Positions 36,721-48,060 of a stretch of 64,000 bases of DNA are shown here, in pieces. Under the pieces are notes generated by a model. The model was not told where the DNA came from. It saw only the letters and a program-made list of their open reading frames with translations, and ran no database searches. The stretch lies in assembly GCA_029747015.1 (NCBI GenBank), contig JAKOGI010003081.1, forward strand, positions 1-64,000, in the 5' to 3' direction. The DNA comes from Carnegiea gigantea. Its lineage: Eukaryota; Streptophyta; Magnoliopsida; Caryophyllales; Cactaceae. How positions within the stretch are numbered: the first letter of the stretch is position 1; the number at the start of each line of letters is the position of its first letter. Both the position numbers and the translations under genes were made by a program.

Positions 36721-38580
36721 CGTATTGTTTTGGGCGTTGAATTTTTTTGTATTACCCAATGTATGATTTCCTGGGTTGTTCGATACATCATAATCTGAAC
36801 TATACGAACATGTCCAACAAAGCATCACTATATATTAACAAAATTCATGCACTTTGACTGCTACTAATTACCATGGAAACATTCATACATGTATATACTT
36901 TAGTTTTTATAATACCCAAAATATGAAAATGGAATAACCACTGATAGTTTTGTGTCCAAAAAAGGAAATTAGAAGCAGATACATACTAGACAAGTGAAAT
37001 ACGAACTATCCGTATTACAATGAGATATGTGCAAAATGATTTTTCACTTGTCTCTAAGGCTCCCAATTGACCTCTTGCATTCTTTACGAAGAACATGTAT
37101 CTACTCCTTGCTACCATGCCTTGTTGTATATACCCAAAAAATTGATGTCCATTGCTTGATTTAAATAAACCTAGCATTGGGCAATCAAGAATGAGCAAAA
37201 GGAAACATTGAACAACGCAAAATAATAGATTGAAGAAGCTTCAAAAAGATTCAGCAATCAAGAATGAGTAAAAAAACCCTAGCATCAGAAATATGTAAAG
37301 TAAACATTGAAGACACTTCGAAAAGAGCATAATAATACCTTCAAATTTTTACATTCGGATGACAAAATGTGCCAGCATCAAGAGTAGCTTATCAAAACAA
37401 AAAGTGACATCAACAATGTCAGAATAAACCAAAGGTATAGAAGATTCGAAATTCTCACTATTTGAGCAAAAAGAAAGCATAAATGAACAGGCTAGGAAGA
37501 TATTGAAGATTCCAAATTCTCACATAGTTCTGATGCATAAGTCCTGCTGTTGTCATATTTCTCCTCCACCAAATTCTCTTATTCATCAACCAAGAAGCAA
37601 AAGAAATCCTCAATAGAAGAAACATATCTAGCATATGCATTTTACTAATCATAATCCTCAATAGTTTGACCAAACAACAACTATACCTATCTTGAATTCA
37701 ATAATATGTACACACACAGAAGAGCAACATCTCAGTTATTAAAAAAAAATATTGCACCCTGTTGATGGACTTGTACAATCCTCAATAGATTGACTAAACA
37801 ATAAGTATACCAAACTCGTGCTCTTTGCTTCCTCAACAGTGAAATACCACGTTGCAGGTTATGTTATGTGGCCTGCATTTCTGCTATGGCAATATGACCG
37901 CAAGCTTTGAATGACAGAACACATTACAATACATAAAGAACAAACTATACCCAATTCTTATGACCCAATTCAGACCTCGAACCTGAATCGATCAGAACCA
38001 AACTTGTTCCATGGAATGCGCTTGCCATATATAAATGAATCCTCCATTTAACATATAACCTGAATCCTCCATATATATACCTAATTCAGACCTTGAACCG
38101 GAATCGATCACAACATATAACATAGTTCTTAAAGCAATTAATTTGACATAGTTCTTAAAGCAATTTAGAGGAAGCCGAACCCGAAGTGTTACCGGTTGGG
38201 TTTGAATCCTCCATTTAACTCACCGTTTCAACTCTCAAACTAAAATTCCTTAGCAATCAAACAAATATTTAGTGAGACACTAATCACTAATTGCATTTAA
38301 CCCCAAAAAAAAAAGACAAGACAACAGCACACACATGCACACACAAACTGCCTGGCAGTGGGCACTACCACTGACCAAAAACAAAGTAGATTGTTGCAAA
38401 GTAAAAAAAAAAAAACGTAAACAAAAACCTAACATTTCTAACACATAAAGCCCAGCTGCTCTACCTGCCCAGCAAATTAAAAAAAAAAACCTAACATTTC
38501 CCACACTCAAAAGGCCGAAAGACAGAACCAAGGAGGAGAGCAGCAAGTCAGCAACATCTAAAATAGAGGAGGACAGCACA
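36721..38580. other. CACTA internal non-coding region
   Basis: No element gene was recognised. A diverged direct duplication of about 35 bp occurs near 37968 and 38083 (AATTCAGACC ... GAATCGATCA). The minus-strand frames at 36986-37198 and 37458-37673 have no family motif. Confidence 0.4.
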
Positions 38581-38778
38581 TGAAAATGGCTCAAACAGGG
38601 ACAGATAAAGCCGAAAGAGACGATGAGAGCTTAAGGGAGAGAAAAACAGCACGACGTACTGTGGCAGAGAGGAACAAGAACAGCACGACGTACTGTGGCG
38701 GAGAAGAAGAAGAACAGCACGACGAAGTGAAGAAGAACAGTAGGACGAAGAAGAGAAGAAGAGAAAGCATACACATAC

Positions 38779-38878
38779 CTGATGGAAGGAGCTGAAGGCT
38801 TCGATTGAGATGATTTGAGGCCTCTAGGGTTTTCAAGGGTCGAGTACTCGAGTTGATAAGATTGAAGATGCCAGCCAA
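38779..38878 (-). pseudogene. Candidate captured first exon of an unidentified gene inside CACTA
   Basis: Minus strand: an ATG at 38876-38878 starts MAGIFNLINSSTRPLKTLEA and continues to LQLLPS, then a consensus donor CAG/GTATG at 38779/38778. Ser/Arg/Leu-rich with few acids, like an organelle-targeting N-terminus. The region downstream on the same strand is pyrimidine-rich and looks intronic. CACTA elements are known to capture host exons; this could equally be the element's own leader exon. I do not recognise the protein. Confidence 0.3.
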
Positions 38879-39261
38879 AGCTAAGTTTTAAGTATTCTTT
38901 TGCAATTCTCTCTCTCTTTTTTTTTTTTGAAGGAAACTTTAAGTTCTTCTAGGCGCGCCAGAAAAGTTAACTACCCCCAAAAGATCATTAGTTCTAGCAT
39001 AAACAAAGAAGAAAACTCATGGCTATTTTAAAGGATGGTTACAACAAAATACTGCAAATAATTATAACTCCATCAACAGGGACCTAAAATCGTTGCTGCA
39101 GCTATGACAATTAACAAACCATGCCGGACACTAACTACCTCTAACAAAAACCCAACTCTAACCCAGAGAATCTGCCACACAACAAAAACCTAGCTCTAAC
39201 ACAAATAGCTACAGCCATGAAAATCACAAGTCCATCAATAAGGACCTAAAATCATAGCACA

Positions 39262-39440
39262 CCACCAACACTGATCAAGCAGCGACAAATATCCAACAGC
39301 CCAGCAACCACCAACGCCAACCAAGCAGCCACAAATATCTAACACCCCAGTAACCACCAACACCAGCCACAAATATCCAACAACCCAGCAACCACCAATA
39401 CTAACCAAGCAGCCACAAATATCCAATAACCCAACAACAT
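39262..39440. repeat. Degenerate minisatellite in CACTA
   Basis: Three to four imperfect units with CAGCAACCACCAA and CAGCCACAAATATCCAAC phrases. A Gly/Cys/Val-rich minus-strand frame over it (39235-39462) mirrors the repeat and is not taken as a gene. Confidence 0.6.
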
Positions 39441-39640
39441 GACTTGGCATATAGCAACCCAATTGGACAATAACAGGCGGAAAACAAAAATGCAGACAAT
39501 AACCCAGCTCAAATTAAGAGAGAGAGAGGGAGAGAGGACCCAAACAATGAATCCAGGTATCGCTTCACTATGCAGGGGGAGAGAGAGAGGAGAAATTGAA
39601 ATAAATTGAGAAAAACTGAAAAAGTAATGTACCTGAGCGA

Positions 39641-40118
39641 TTATATGCCACGGTTCAGATTACGCAGCATCTCCATGACCTCTGCTCTAATTTTCTTTTC
39701 TCTCTCTATTGCTTCCTTCTTATGTTTACGCTCTCTCTCTATCAATTCCTGCTTGACTTTATTGTCTCTCTCTATTGCTTTAGATTTCATTCGCTCAATT
39801 TCAGCTTTGAGCTCTGAATTGGCTGGTTGGAACTCCCCGACTTGACCATGCAGAGCAACCTCTTTTTGCTGTAGTTGTTGGATTTCAACAGCGATTTCGA
39901 CCCTCATCTCAGTACATTGCCCTCTACCTTTTCTAGGCGGTTGTGGACCAGGCCCAAGCCTTCTATGGTAACCTGACTTTTCTTTCATAACCAATAGATA
40001 AGCCTCTTTGAGAGACAAGTTGTCTGCACCTTCCTTTTCGATTTGGCTTTTATGGAGTTCCTTAAATTCTTCATAGTTTGCCGCTGCTTCAGGATCCCAA
40101 GATCCGTCTTTATGCCTG
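39641..40118 (-). pseudogene. CACTA TnpA-like exon (plant transposase, Ptta/En/Spm family)
   Basis: The minus strand opens after an acceptor (AAACAG at about 40124-40119) with DGSWDPEAAANYEEF. It continues through NLSLKEAYLLVMKEKSGY, a GPGPQPP motif and a long coiled coil of Glu/Lys/Arg repeats, to a stop at 39641-39643. This is the C-terminal domain characteristic of En/Spm TnpA-like proteins, which bind the subterminal repeats and assist excision. The exon itself is open. No N-terminal exons were recognised with confidence; a short upstream piece at about 40210-40322 (HPQDSYHDPNHDG) may belong. Likely promoter side is the right arm of the element, near 42200-42400. Confidence 0.8.
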
Positions 40119-40329
40119 TTTACAACATATAATAAGATTCATTGATTCATATATTAAAAGAGATTAAGTATACAAAAGATGAATACAAACACAGCTTTTT
40201 GTCCTCTCCCATAATTAAACATATGCAGGAACTTCTTCAATTTGTTGGGTAGGATCTTGCGCACCATCATGGTTGGGATCATGATAAGAGTCTTGGGGGT
40301 GCATTAGTGATGGAATTATCTGTAAAATA

Positions 40330-42440
40330 AAGAACATAGTTAAAGCAAATAGTTAAGTACTAATATATGACTACATGAAGCTACTTTCACTAACTCCTAA
40401 ACTGTAGAAAGAAAACATAAGGTTAAGCAGGCAAGAAGGAAATGTCTTAGAGAATTACTTTACATTTCTATCATTTAGTGAAGAAGGTAAGAAAAATAAA
40501 GTCAAGGGACCAGATGGGATAAAGCTTAGGGACTTGTATAAAGTAATTATAATAGATAGGGTTGTAGAAGTCCATAATTTCATGCAAGAACATCTTAGAG
40601 GATCACATTCAAATATCAAGAATGGATTGAAACCTTTAAATTTAAAATTCAAATTTTATTGCAAGGTCTCATAAATCTTTACAAGGCTTACAAAGTAAAT
40701 CAACTTAAGAGAAAAGAGAGAGGCGAGAGAAAGAAAAAGTGTGATGAAGAATAGTCATGGGATCCAAACAATCACCTAACGCACAGAATCATCTCCACTT
40801 CTCTCCTTGATAAAGAATAGTCATCAGTCATCCCTTAAGAGCCAAGTCTATTACACTTTAATGCCTCATAACGTACTCAGGTGAGAGGCTAACTCACAAT
40901 TAAGAGCAATTCAAGAGTCATATCGATGTTCTACCACCTGCATACAAAAATCACACATCTATTATCACAAAAAAACCGTCTAAGGATGTCGTAAAAAGGT
41001 CAAAATTATTGGCTTAAACAATGAGGAATTTTCTGATTTGAATCACCAACTCGTAACTAGCTCTCTGCTTTTCTCTTAATGAATCGCTCTTGTCAGTCCA
41101 CAGAATTCTTGGATATTTTAAGAGGACTAAACTCACTCAACTCATATTAACGAATTCTTAGTTCAATTCCTAATAGGCATAACAAATGTAGAGACTCATC
41201 TACATCAAAATTATTATGTTGTTTAAGTGAAGCATTACGAACTACTGATGAAAATAATTTTCTTTACAAAAATCAGATTGCAGCCCATCATCATTTCAGA
41301 ATCAGTGGTGTCTTGTACACAAATGGTAAATGAAAGAAGCAAAATAAGTCCAAATTACAGGGACATGGTTAAGACCGATGCACTGGTTAAACCCGAGAAG
41401 ATGGACTTGGATCTAATTAATTAGTCAAGAACCAAAAGATATTGGATCCAAGGGTTCTATTTTGATCATCAAGAAACAGAAACTATATACACTGATCAAT
41501 ATTTCTTTAAGGGGAAAGACCTTCTTTTATGTAACCCCCCCCCAAAAAAAAAACATTGTGTTGCTTGGGTGCAATTAACCCAACATGACATTAGATTTTG
41601 AAATTCCATCCAACCAACTTCATGCAGAAATACACAATTTTCACTCTTAAACCCTTAATTTTAGTATGTGAAAATCGAAAACAGACAGAAACAGGAGGCC
41701 ACTAGTAGCTCGTTCAGTGATACTGATAAATCTTGAACCCTAAATTTTCAGTGGGTAACATGTAGAATTCGGAGACATTGAAAAAAAGAAAAAAGAAAAA
41801 ACAGGCCATTGCAATTACATCCCAAAGACGAGATAGAGAGAGAATTTGATAAAGAATTCTAACCTGAAAAATACAGAAATAGAGAAAAATCGCAAGAAAA
41901 CTAAGTAACACTACCTTGAAATGGTGTTCATATGGTTAGAATGAAAAAATTTTCCATTAACAGAGCTCTATCACTTATACCAATAATCACTCGATATGTA
42001 TTACCCTGGTGAACTCCTTTAGGCTGAAATCTGAAGAAAAACTGCTGCTCATCCTTCAAAATCGAACAAAAACGAAAAAAACAAACAAAATCAAACACAA
42101 TCGAACAAAATCGAACAAGGATGAGCATTATTTAGGAAATACCTGAGAATCGAAGTGAATGAGCAACCCCTTCAAACAGCTGCACCAGGCTTGAATGTCG
42201 ACCTCTGATACACAACACGCTTGAACGCCTTCAAGCTGGACTTCAAGCACCGCCACGGCTGGACTTCAGGCGAGGGTTAGGTCAGGGGGACTGAGCGAGG
42301 GTGTCGACCGAAATGAAGAGGGTGAACAGATGCAGCGAATGAAGAAGATTTGAGTGAGGGTTAGGTCGGATGAGGGTTTAGCCACCTAAATTTTCATTCA
42401 AACTTTCACGAAAATGAGTAGTCAAACTGAGCGCCTACTT
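40330..42440. other. CACTA internal region upstream of the TnpA-like exon
   Basis: No transposase sequence was found here. It probably holds introns and 5' leader of the TnpA-like gene: the minus strand at 42160-42370 is pyrimidine- and TCACCC-rich, like a plant 5' leader. A C/A homopolymer run lies at 41540-41560. Confidence 0.4.
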
Positions 42441-42454
42441 TGTTTTCTTTTTCT

Positions 42455-42640
42455 TTTTAGTATAAGGCCACGAAATTAAAAATCTGACGTCTTATTCAAA
42501 TTAAAGGGCTGCAAAAATATCATTTTGACGCCTTAATTATGGACAGAGACCACAAAATTATTTTCATTGCCTTGCAGTAAGTTAAGGGCGTCAAAATTAA
42601 TTTTATCACCTTATAATATAAATTTCGTGGCCCAATCCTG
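42455..42640. repeat. Right subterminal repeats of CACTA
   Basis: Diverged copies of the CCACGAAATTA / TTTCGTGGCCC word class match those in the left arm and end 14 bases before the right terminus. Lower density than on the left. Confidence 0.6.
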
Positions 42641-42654
42641 TTTTTCTTGTAGTG

Positions 42655-42657
42655 TAA
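42655..42657. repeat. Right TAA target duplication of CACTA element
   Basis: TAA directly after the terminal TAGTG; pairs with 36168-36170. Confidence 0.8.
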
Positions 42658-43300
42658 ACAATTATTGGCATCAAGCTCAATTGCAAAAAAGAAATCAACC
42701 TCATGCTTCATATGCCTATTAAATTAAATATTTCAATTAGTGAGTGTGCATCTCCACCAGTAAATGTTCTATCTTTTAATTGACTAAGCTTGTTGTATAC
42801 ATCTCGCAAACCATACCCCGGAGAAGGAGATCCCCCAGCTTGTTTCTTAAGCACTTGATATGCATCAGCAACTCCTATTCTTGATCCCCTAAGCTGCTTA
42901 ACAAATAAAATATCCTCCTCAAACACTTCTCGATGTAAAGGCAAACAAATGTCGCTTATTTGGACAACACAATGCATGATTATGCTCAATGTCATGGCGA
43001 GTGGCTATCCACTTGCCATCCTCGTCTATTTAAAACTGAATAAATGCCTTGCAACCTGCACTCACATCTACATTCGTATGATCCTTGTGATTTTGACCTT
43101 TATCTTGCTTGAATCCTGCTTTCCAACAACAAAACTGATGTATGCATAACCCTCATCCTTTGGACTTATATCTATGACGTATCTTCGAATAGCGAACACT
43201 AAAGCCAACCTTATATACATAGTCATTGTATATATGAAACACCTCACGTTCTAAGCTAGCTGTAGCCCCAACCAACACTTCTCGCAAAGGTTGAACTTAA

Positions 43301-44129
43301 ATAATGTCTTAAATTTGGAACACAATGCCCATAATATAGGGGGGGAACAGTGAACAACACAGCAATTAGTTATGAACTAGGATGTGTATAATAGTGAACA
43401 ACACCAAAACCACAAACTACAAAAAGTTTCGCCACTAAAAGTCCCTTTAAATTATTTAAAAACTACGATAACACATCCTATTTGATAAAACTTACACTTA
43501 AGAAGTATGAATAATTACCCATATAATTAAGCAATAACACTACCCAAAAATTTCAACCAGTAATAATAGATTAAAAGAAATACATCTTCCAATACGACAC
43601 CTAGATAAATCAAATGAAGAAAAATGAACCAATCTATGAACAAAACTACACTTCCAATGAAACTAAGATATCATGCCCACCTGACACCGTTGTTTTTCAT
43701 TTATCTAGTGCATTCCGAACACACTCTTGATTCAAATACTGGGTTCCTAGACAAACAAAGGAATGACATATAGATATAAAATTAAAAAAGGGAAAAAGAG
43801 TATATAACAACCATACATTTGAAGAACAATGAAAAACATATAACTAAGACACAAATATTAATAGACAAATAAAGAAATTTTGACTACTTATTATTTCCAA
43901 GAAAGCATCCAAGCTAAAAATTGAGTACTCAAGCACAAAAGTCCAAATAATTAGACAAATATGAATTATCATAAAACAAGAACGAGAAATCATAATTAAC
44001 ATCAAAATAATCTATCAACAATAACAATGACCATTAACACAACTGCTGGTGGCCCTAAAGAATACTTCTCATAAAGGTTGCACTTTAATAATTTCCTGAT
44101 TATGAAACCCAATTCCTATGAAAAATGAA
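43301..44129. other. 5' flank of the FAR1-like gene within the MULE
   Basis: Contains AGTGAACAACAC motifs near 43350-43400 like the inter-gene array. A diverged copy of the FAR1 gene-start segment (43270-43345) lies at 44050-44129, next to the Tat insertion. No other coding sequence recognised. Confidence 0.45.
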
Positions 44130-45050
44130 TGTAGGCACTAAAATAATATGCATGCCGTACTAAAATTAAATTAAATTATTTATGTGGGCCAACCCTTTTA
44201 ATTAATTTAGTTAGTCCCAAAAGATTCTCAAGTTAAGCCCAAGACGAAGCCCAAATAACTTCCAAGTCAAAGCTCAGTCAAAACTCAAGTCAAAGCCCAA
44301 ATCGAGGCTCAAACCAACTACCAAGTCAAACCACAACCTAAAGGTTGAAGGACCTCCAAGTCAAGGCACAGTTGAAACCAGGTCAAAGTCAAAGTCAAAG
44401 CTCAAAGCCTAAGTCAACTACCAAGTCAAAGATCAAGGCGTAAATTGACTCTTAAGTCAAACGTCAAACGACTCTGAAGTCAACATCCGATCAAAGTTCG
44501 AGGCGACTTCCAAGTCAATCCTCGACCTAAACCCGATAGACTCCCAAGTCAAAGTGAAAGTCAAAGTAAATGACTCTTAAGTCAAAGCAATCCGGGATGA
44601 GGCCTGATTAAAGGCTCAAAACCCAAGTCAAGGCCCAAAACTCAAGTGAAAGTCCATCTTGACTTTCAAGAGGGAGGAAGAAGTTTTCCTATAAATAGGT
44701 CACTACCCCCCTTGATTCAAGGGTTAGAAGGTTGAAAAGGGTTTGAAAAATTCAAGAATCCATCCAACACTCAAATACTCTCTCCTTCAAGGAAGACAAC
44801 AAACACATCGAGCGCGACGAGCGTGTGCCGTTCTCCCTTGAAGGCCAAAGGCTTCCCTTGATTGAGATCAAGCCTTCAAGGCCCTCTCTCAAGACAAAGT
44901 TCATTCAAATTCAACAAGGAGATTGAATCAGAGGATCATACACATTGTATTCAATAGAGATTCTACTCACATATTCAAATCAATACAAAGATTTAATCTT
45001 GTATCCAAATTCCTGTCTAATTCATTTTAGACTTGAAATTTGTGTTTACA
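44130..45050 (+). repeat. 5' LTR of Tat element, 921 bp
   Basis: TGTAGG...TTTACA. The first half has many direct AAGTCAA / GTCAAAG words, a possible U3 enhancer-like array. A TATAAATAG box is at 44690-44698, conserved in the 3' LTR. The LTR end is followed by AATTTGGTAGGCTCGG, the likely primer-binding region; I do not assign its tRNA. Confidence 0.88.
44690..44698 (+). promoter_or_regulatory. TATA box of Tat 5' LTR
   Basis: TATAAATAG in the LTR with the same motif at the same relative place in the 3' LTR (62393). It sits after the AAGTCAA-rich part, consistent with a U3/R boundary. Confidence 0.65.
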
Positions 45051-45133
45051 AATTTGGTAGGCTCGGTGAGACCGTCTCTTTCTCCTAAAGATCAAGACTT
45101 TCAAGTCTTAAAAGCTTCATCTTCGAAGAAGAC

Positions 45134-46990
45134 ATGGCCACGAAGAACGTTGCCGTGCAAGCTTCGAAGAAGAAGAGCACGGGATCTCTGTCTTGTAGAT
45201 CCTGTGAAGCGAGCATCACTTCTAATAGGCAATCTCACACAATGAAGATGAGGAGTATGACAAAAGCTGCTGCACCGACCGCCGCTAGGCAAATAATGCC
45301 ACCCCCATCCAAACTCCAAGTCTTTAAGACGTAGTAAAAGGTGCCCTCTTGGATGGATGTAATTCAAAACCTCCAGCTTCAATCTCCAATCTGCGAGGTT
45401 AAAGACTACTATAGCAGTAACTCTTTTTCGCCCTCAGCAAAGGGGGCACACATGTCAGAGACTGAAGCTGAATCCTCTAACATGGTCATCATACCAATTG
45501 TGGTGATAGCGGCTATTAACTTTGAAGAACAACTAGCAAGCATGAAGGCTACCCTGGATAGGCTCTCTAAAGAGGGTGCATAAAAGGACACCCAAATCAA
45601 GCGCCAGAACAATCAGATTGCTGAGGTAATGAAGAAGCTGGAAAAAGAAGTCTTCTGAAGCTTCCAACAAAGGTGCAGGCGCTAAAGACTCTGATAAAGA
45701 GTCCAACCACAACGAAGAATCTGACGACGAGCACAAGGTAAAGAAGGACCTCTCTTTAGTTTCGATGCCTGTTGAGCGGATTCAGAGCTTAATAGCAAAT
45801 GCAGTCAAGGCTCAATTGGGCGGAGGGTCTGACAAGACCTGCTTGCATACAAAGCCTTATACAAAGAGGATTGATGCTCTTCGCATGCCCTATGGCTATC
45901 AGCCTCCTAAGTTTAACCAATTCGAAGGCAAGGGCAACCCCAAATAGCATCTCGCTCACCTCATTAAGATGTGCAGTAATGCTGGCACAGAGGGAGACCA
46001 GCTGATAAAGCAGTTTGTCCGTACTCTAAAAGAGATTGCGTTCGACTGGGATATAGACTTAGAGTCAGAGTCCATTGAAAGCTGGGAATAAATGGAGCAG
46101 GAGTTCCTGAATTAGTTCTATAGCACTCAACACGTTGTTAGCATGACAGAGCTAACAAGCACTAGGCAATGGAAGGACAAGCTAGTTCTTGACTATATTA
46201 ATTGCTGGAGATCCCTTAGTCTTGAGTGCAAGGGCCGTCTATCAGAAGCTTCAGTTGTTGAAATGTGTGCTTAGGGCATGGAGTGGGATTTACTATACGT
46301 CTTGTAGAGAGTAAGCCAAGGACCTTCTAGGAATTGGCAACAAAAGCTCTTAATATGGAGATGACAATTGCAAGTTACCGCAGCAAATCTTCTTCTAACT
46401 CTACAAAGGACAAGGATGAATTCAAGAAGAATCCCAAGTCCTTAATGTCCTCAAACAAAGAATCCATGACTGTTTCAACTTGAGAGCCAGTTCGAATCTC
46501 CAGAAAGCCCAAGTATGAAAACAAAAAAGGTGGGTTCTCCAAGGATACTGGAAAGAAGCATCCTACATTGAAGGAACTGTAGGAGAAGAAATATCCATTC
46601 CCTAACTTAGACTTGTCAGGAATGCTCGATGATCTCTTGAAAATGGGGTTATCGAGCTTCCAGAGTCAAAATGCCTCGAAGAAGCTAAAAGGGTTACCGA
46701 CCCAAAATATTGTCAGCATCATAGGGTGATTAGCCACCCTCTTGAGAAATGCATTCCACTCAAGGAGCGTATTATACAACTTGCCAGGGACGGGAAAATG
46801 ATATTGGATTTAGATGACACTATCGAGACAAATCATATTTCTATCCAACTGGACTGTTCTTCATTGCCCTAAAAGCGAAAGCATACTCGACCTCATGGTA
46901 GAGTAAACACTGAATTGATTTTCTCCTCTGGAGAGAAATTAATTACAATTTAATTCGGAAGTTTGGAGCTTGTTGTAGTTCCAATTGAAT
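45134..46990 (+). pseudogene. Tat gag, broken
   Basis: The ATG at 45134 begins MATKNVAVQASKKKSTGS, the usual Tat N-terminus. Across frames follow PSWMDVIQNLQLQSPICEVK (45341), FEEQLASMKATLDRL (coiled coil), MPYGYQPPKFNQFEGKGNP (45890-45940), and a gag-domain block with KQFVRTLKE, LDYINCWRSLSLECK and MEMTIASY (about 46000-46380). The C-terminal block has KKYPFPNLDLSGMLDDLL and LDLDDTIETNHIS (about 46590-46840). At least a dozen stops or frame changes are present. The product would form the particle; this copy cannot make it. Confidence 0.85.
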
Positions 46991-47099
46991 CCAAAAGACC
47001 TTTGACAGAGACTGATCTTTTTGTGAATGTCTCTAATAAAGCTAACGATGATGAAGAGGGATGGACTCTTATCACTCGCCGGAGGCCAAGAAGGCAAAA

Positions 47100-48060
47100 C
47101 TAAGTGCAATCGCTACCTCTCTGGCGTAGAAAGAGACAAGAAAGAATGAAGAGCCCTCATCATTCAGAAGGCAAAAAGAAGTCTAAGAACATTAAAAGGC
47201 ACGAAATTCTGCCTATTAACCTCCTTGAGCAGGAGCCGCTTGTCCATATCACACTTGAGGAGTTCTTCCTAGTAGGCTTCTTTGACAAAGTAACAGTCAA
47301 TATAACCTTATGTTCTAAGCTCCAAGAAGAGGAAGACGAAGGAAGTAACAGACAAGGGAAGTCTCCTAGAGTAACTGACAAGACCTTAACTGTCCTGAAA
47401 GCTTTGCCAGCTCGCATGAACTGGAGGCAAATATTTTGTTTGCCCGACAAGATGCGCTAACATGTTGTTGCTGCTTTACAATGCCTAGAACTTTACGCTG
47501 ACAAAGTCAAGAATGTGGGAGGATCAACAAAAAGCCATGTTTAGTATACCTCTTGTAACACCGCAGTCACTTTCATCGATGATGACTTATTGTTAGGATC
47601 CAAGCCTCACAATTGTCCTTTATTTGTGACTAGCTACATTAGGGAGTAGAAGGTCAAGCGCAATCTTGTAGATGGAGGGTCAGCCATCAACATCATGCCC
47701 AAGTCTATAATGAACAACCGAGGCATCACACTGGAAGAACTTTCTAAGAGCCGAATGATGATTCAAGGGTTCAACCACCAGGGCCAGCGTGCAATCGGCA
47801 TGATTCGCATTGAACTAATAATGGGAGATTTGTCAACATTCTCAGTCTTCCATACAATCGACGCTAAGACTTCCTACAGGTTATTGCTTAGGCCACCATG
47901 GCTTCATGAACATGGGATTCTGGCCTCCACTTTACACCAGTGCCTTAAGTACTACTAAGATGGAGAGAAGAAAATAAATGGGGGTGTCAAACCATTCACT
48001 AAAGCTAAGTCTCATTTTGTAGACGCGAGGTTCTTTGAAGAAGGTGCTGCACCTAAGGAA
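47100..48060 (+). pseudogene. Tat protease region, broken
   Basis: An upstream linker (EILPINLLEQEPLVHITLEEF, LPARMNWRQIFCLP) leads to the aspartic protease segment. The active-site motif reads NLVDGGSAINIMP at about 47662-47700, followed by MIQGFNHQGQRAIGMI and the flap-like LLLRPPWLHEHG. It sits between gag and RT as in all Ty3/gypsy. Stops occur near 47460, 47545 and 47650. The DGG form of the active site is usual in this lineage. Confidence 0.8.

Larger units (their letters stand above)
36171..42654 (-). mobile_element. CACTA (En/Spm) element, 6484 bp, defective
   Basis: The left end reads CACTATAAGAAAACTG and the reverse complement of the right end reads CACTACAAGAAAAACAG: the classic CACTA terminus with one substitution and one length difference. 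3-bp TAA duplications flank it. Both arms carry subterminal GGGCCACGAAA / TTTCGTCGCCC words. It lies exactly inside the FAR1-like coding sequence between LDANN and the next conserved segment. The only recognised element gene is a TnpA-like exon (39641-40118). No TNPD/TNP2 transposase was found, so it is a deletion derivative that would need help in trans. Confidence 0.9.
34334..43300 (-). pseudogene. FAR1-like MULE transposase, split by a CACTA insertion and broken by stops
   Basis: Minus strand, read right to left. Start region near 43290-43200 (EREVFHIYNDYVYKVGFSVRY). FAR1-type DNA-binding domain at about 43160-42960 (GCKAFIQF, DEDGKW, EHNHALCCPNKRHLF). Then QAGGSPSPGYGLRDVYNKL and HEVDFFFAIELDANN at 42720-42658. 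The CACTA element sits here. Coding resumes at 36165-35770 with the MULE DDE domain (MLDDYALFRDLVVFDTTY, FVGMNHHSKNVMFGCG, GGKHSITMMTDQA, DTVDEFQHFWE). The C-terminal part at 34850-34334 has the SWIM zinc finger (IDCTCKMFTEGGILCSHCLRV) and ends MRKINS. Several stops and frame changes are present. The first two Asp of the DDE triad are still encoded. FAR1 proteins are domesticated MULE transposases; dense repeats around this copy favour a transposon gene. Confidence 0.85.

Noticed and set aside
39235..39462. Cys/Gly-rich minus-strand protein
   Set aside because: It is a degenerate minisatellite read as protein; no supporting splice or start context.
34334..43300. Functional host FAR1-related gene
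   Set aside because: Interrupted by a CACTA element, with stops on both sides and transposon-type repeats around it.
45101..45736. Minus-strand ORFs over Tat gag (45101-45382, 45409-45612, 45533-45736)
   Set aside because: Shadows of the plus-strand gag, which has recognisable Tat motifs in the same interval.
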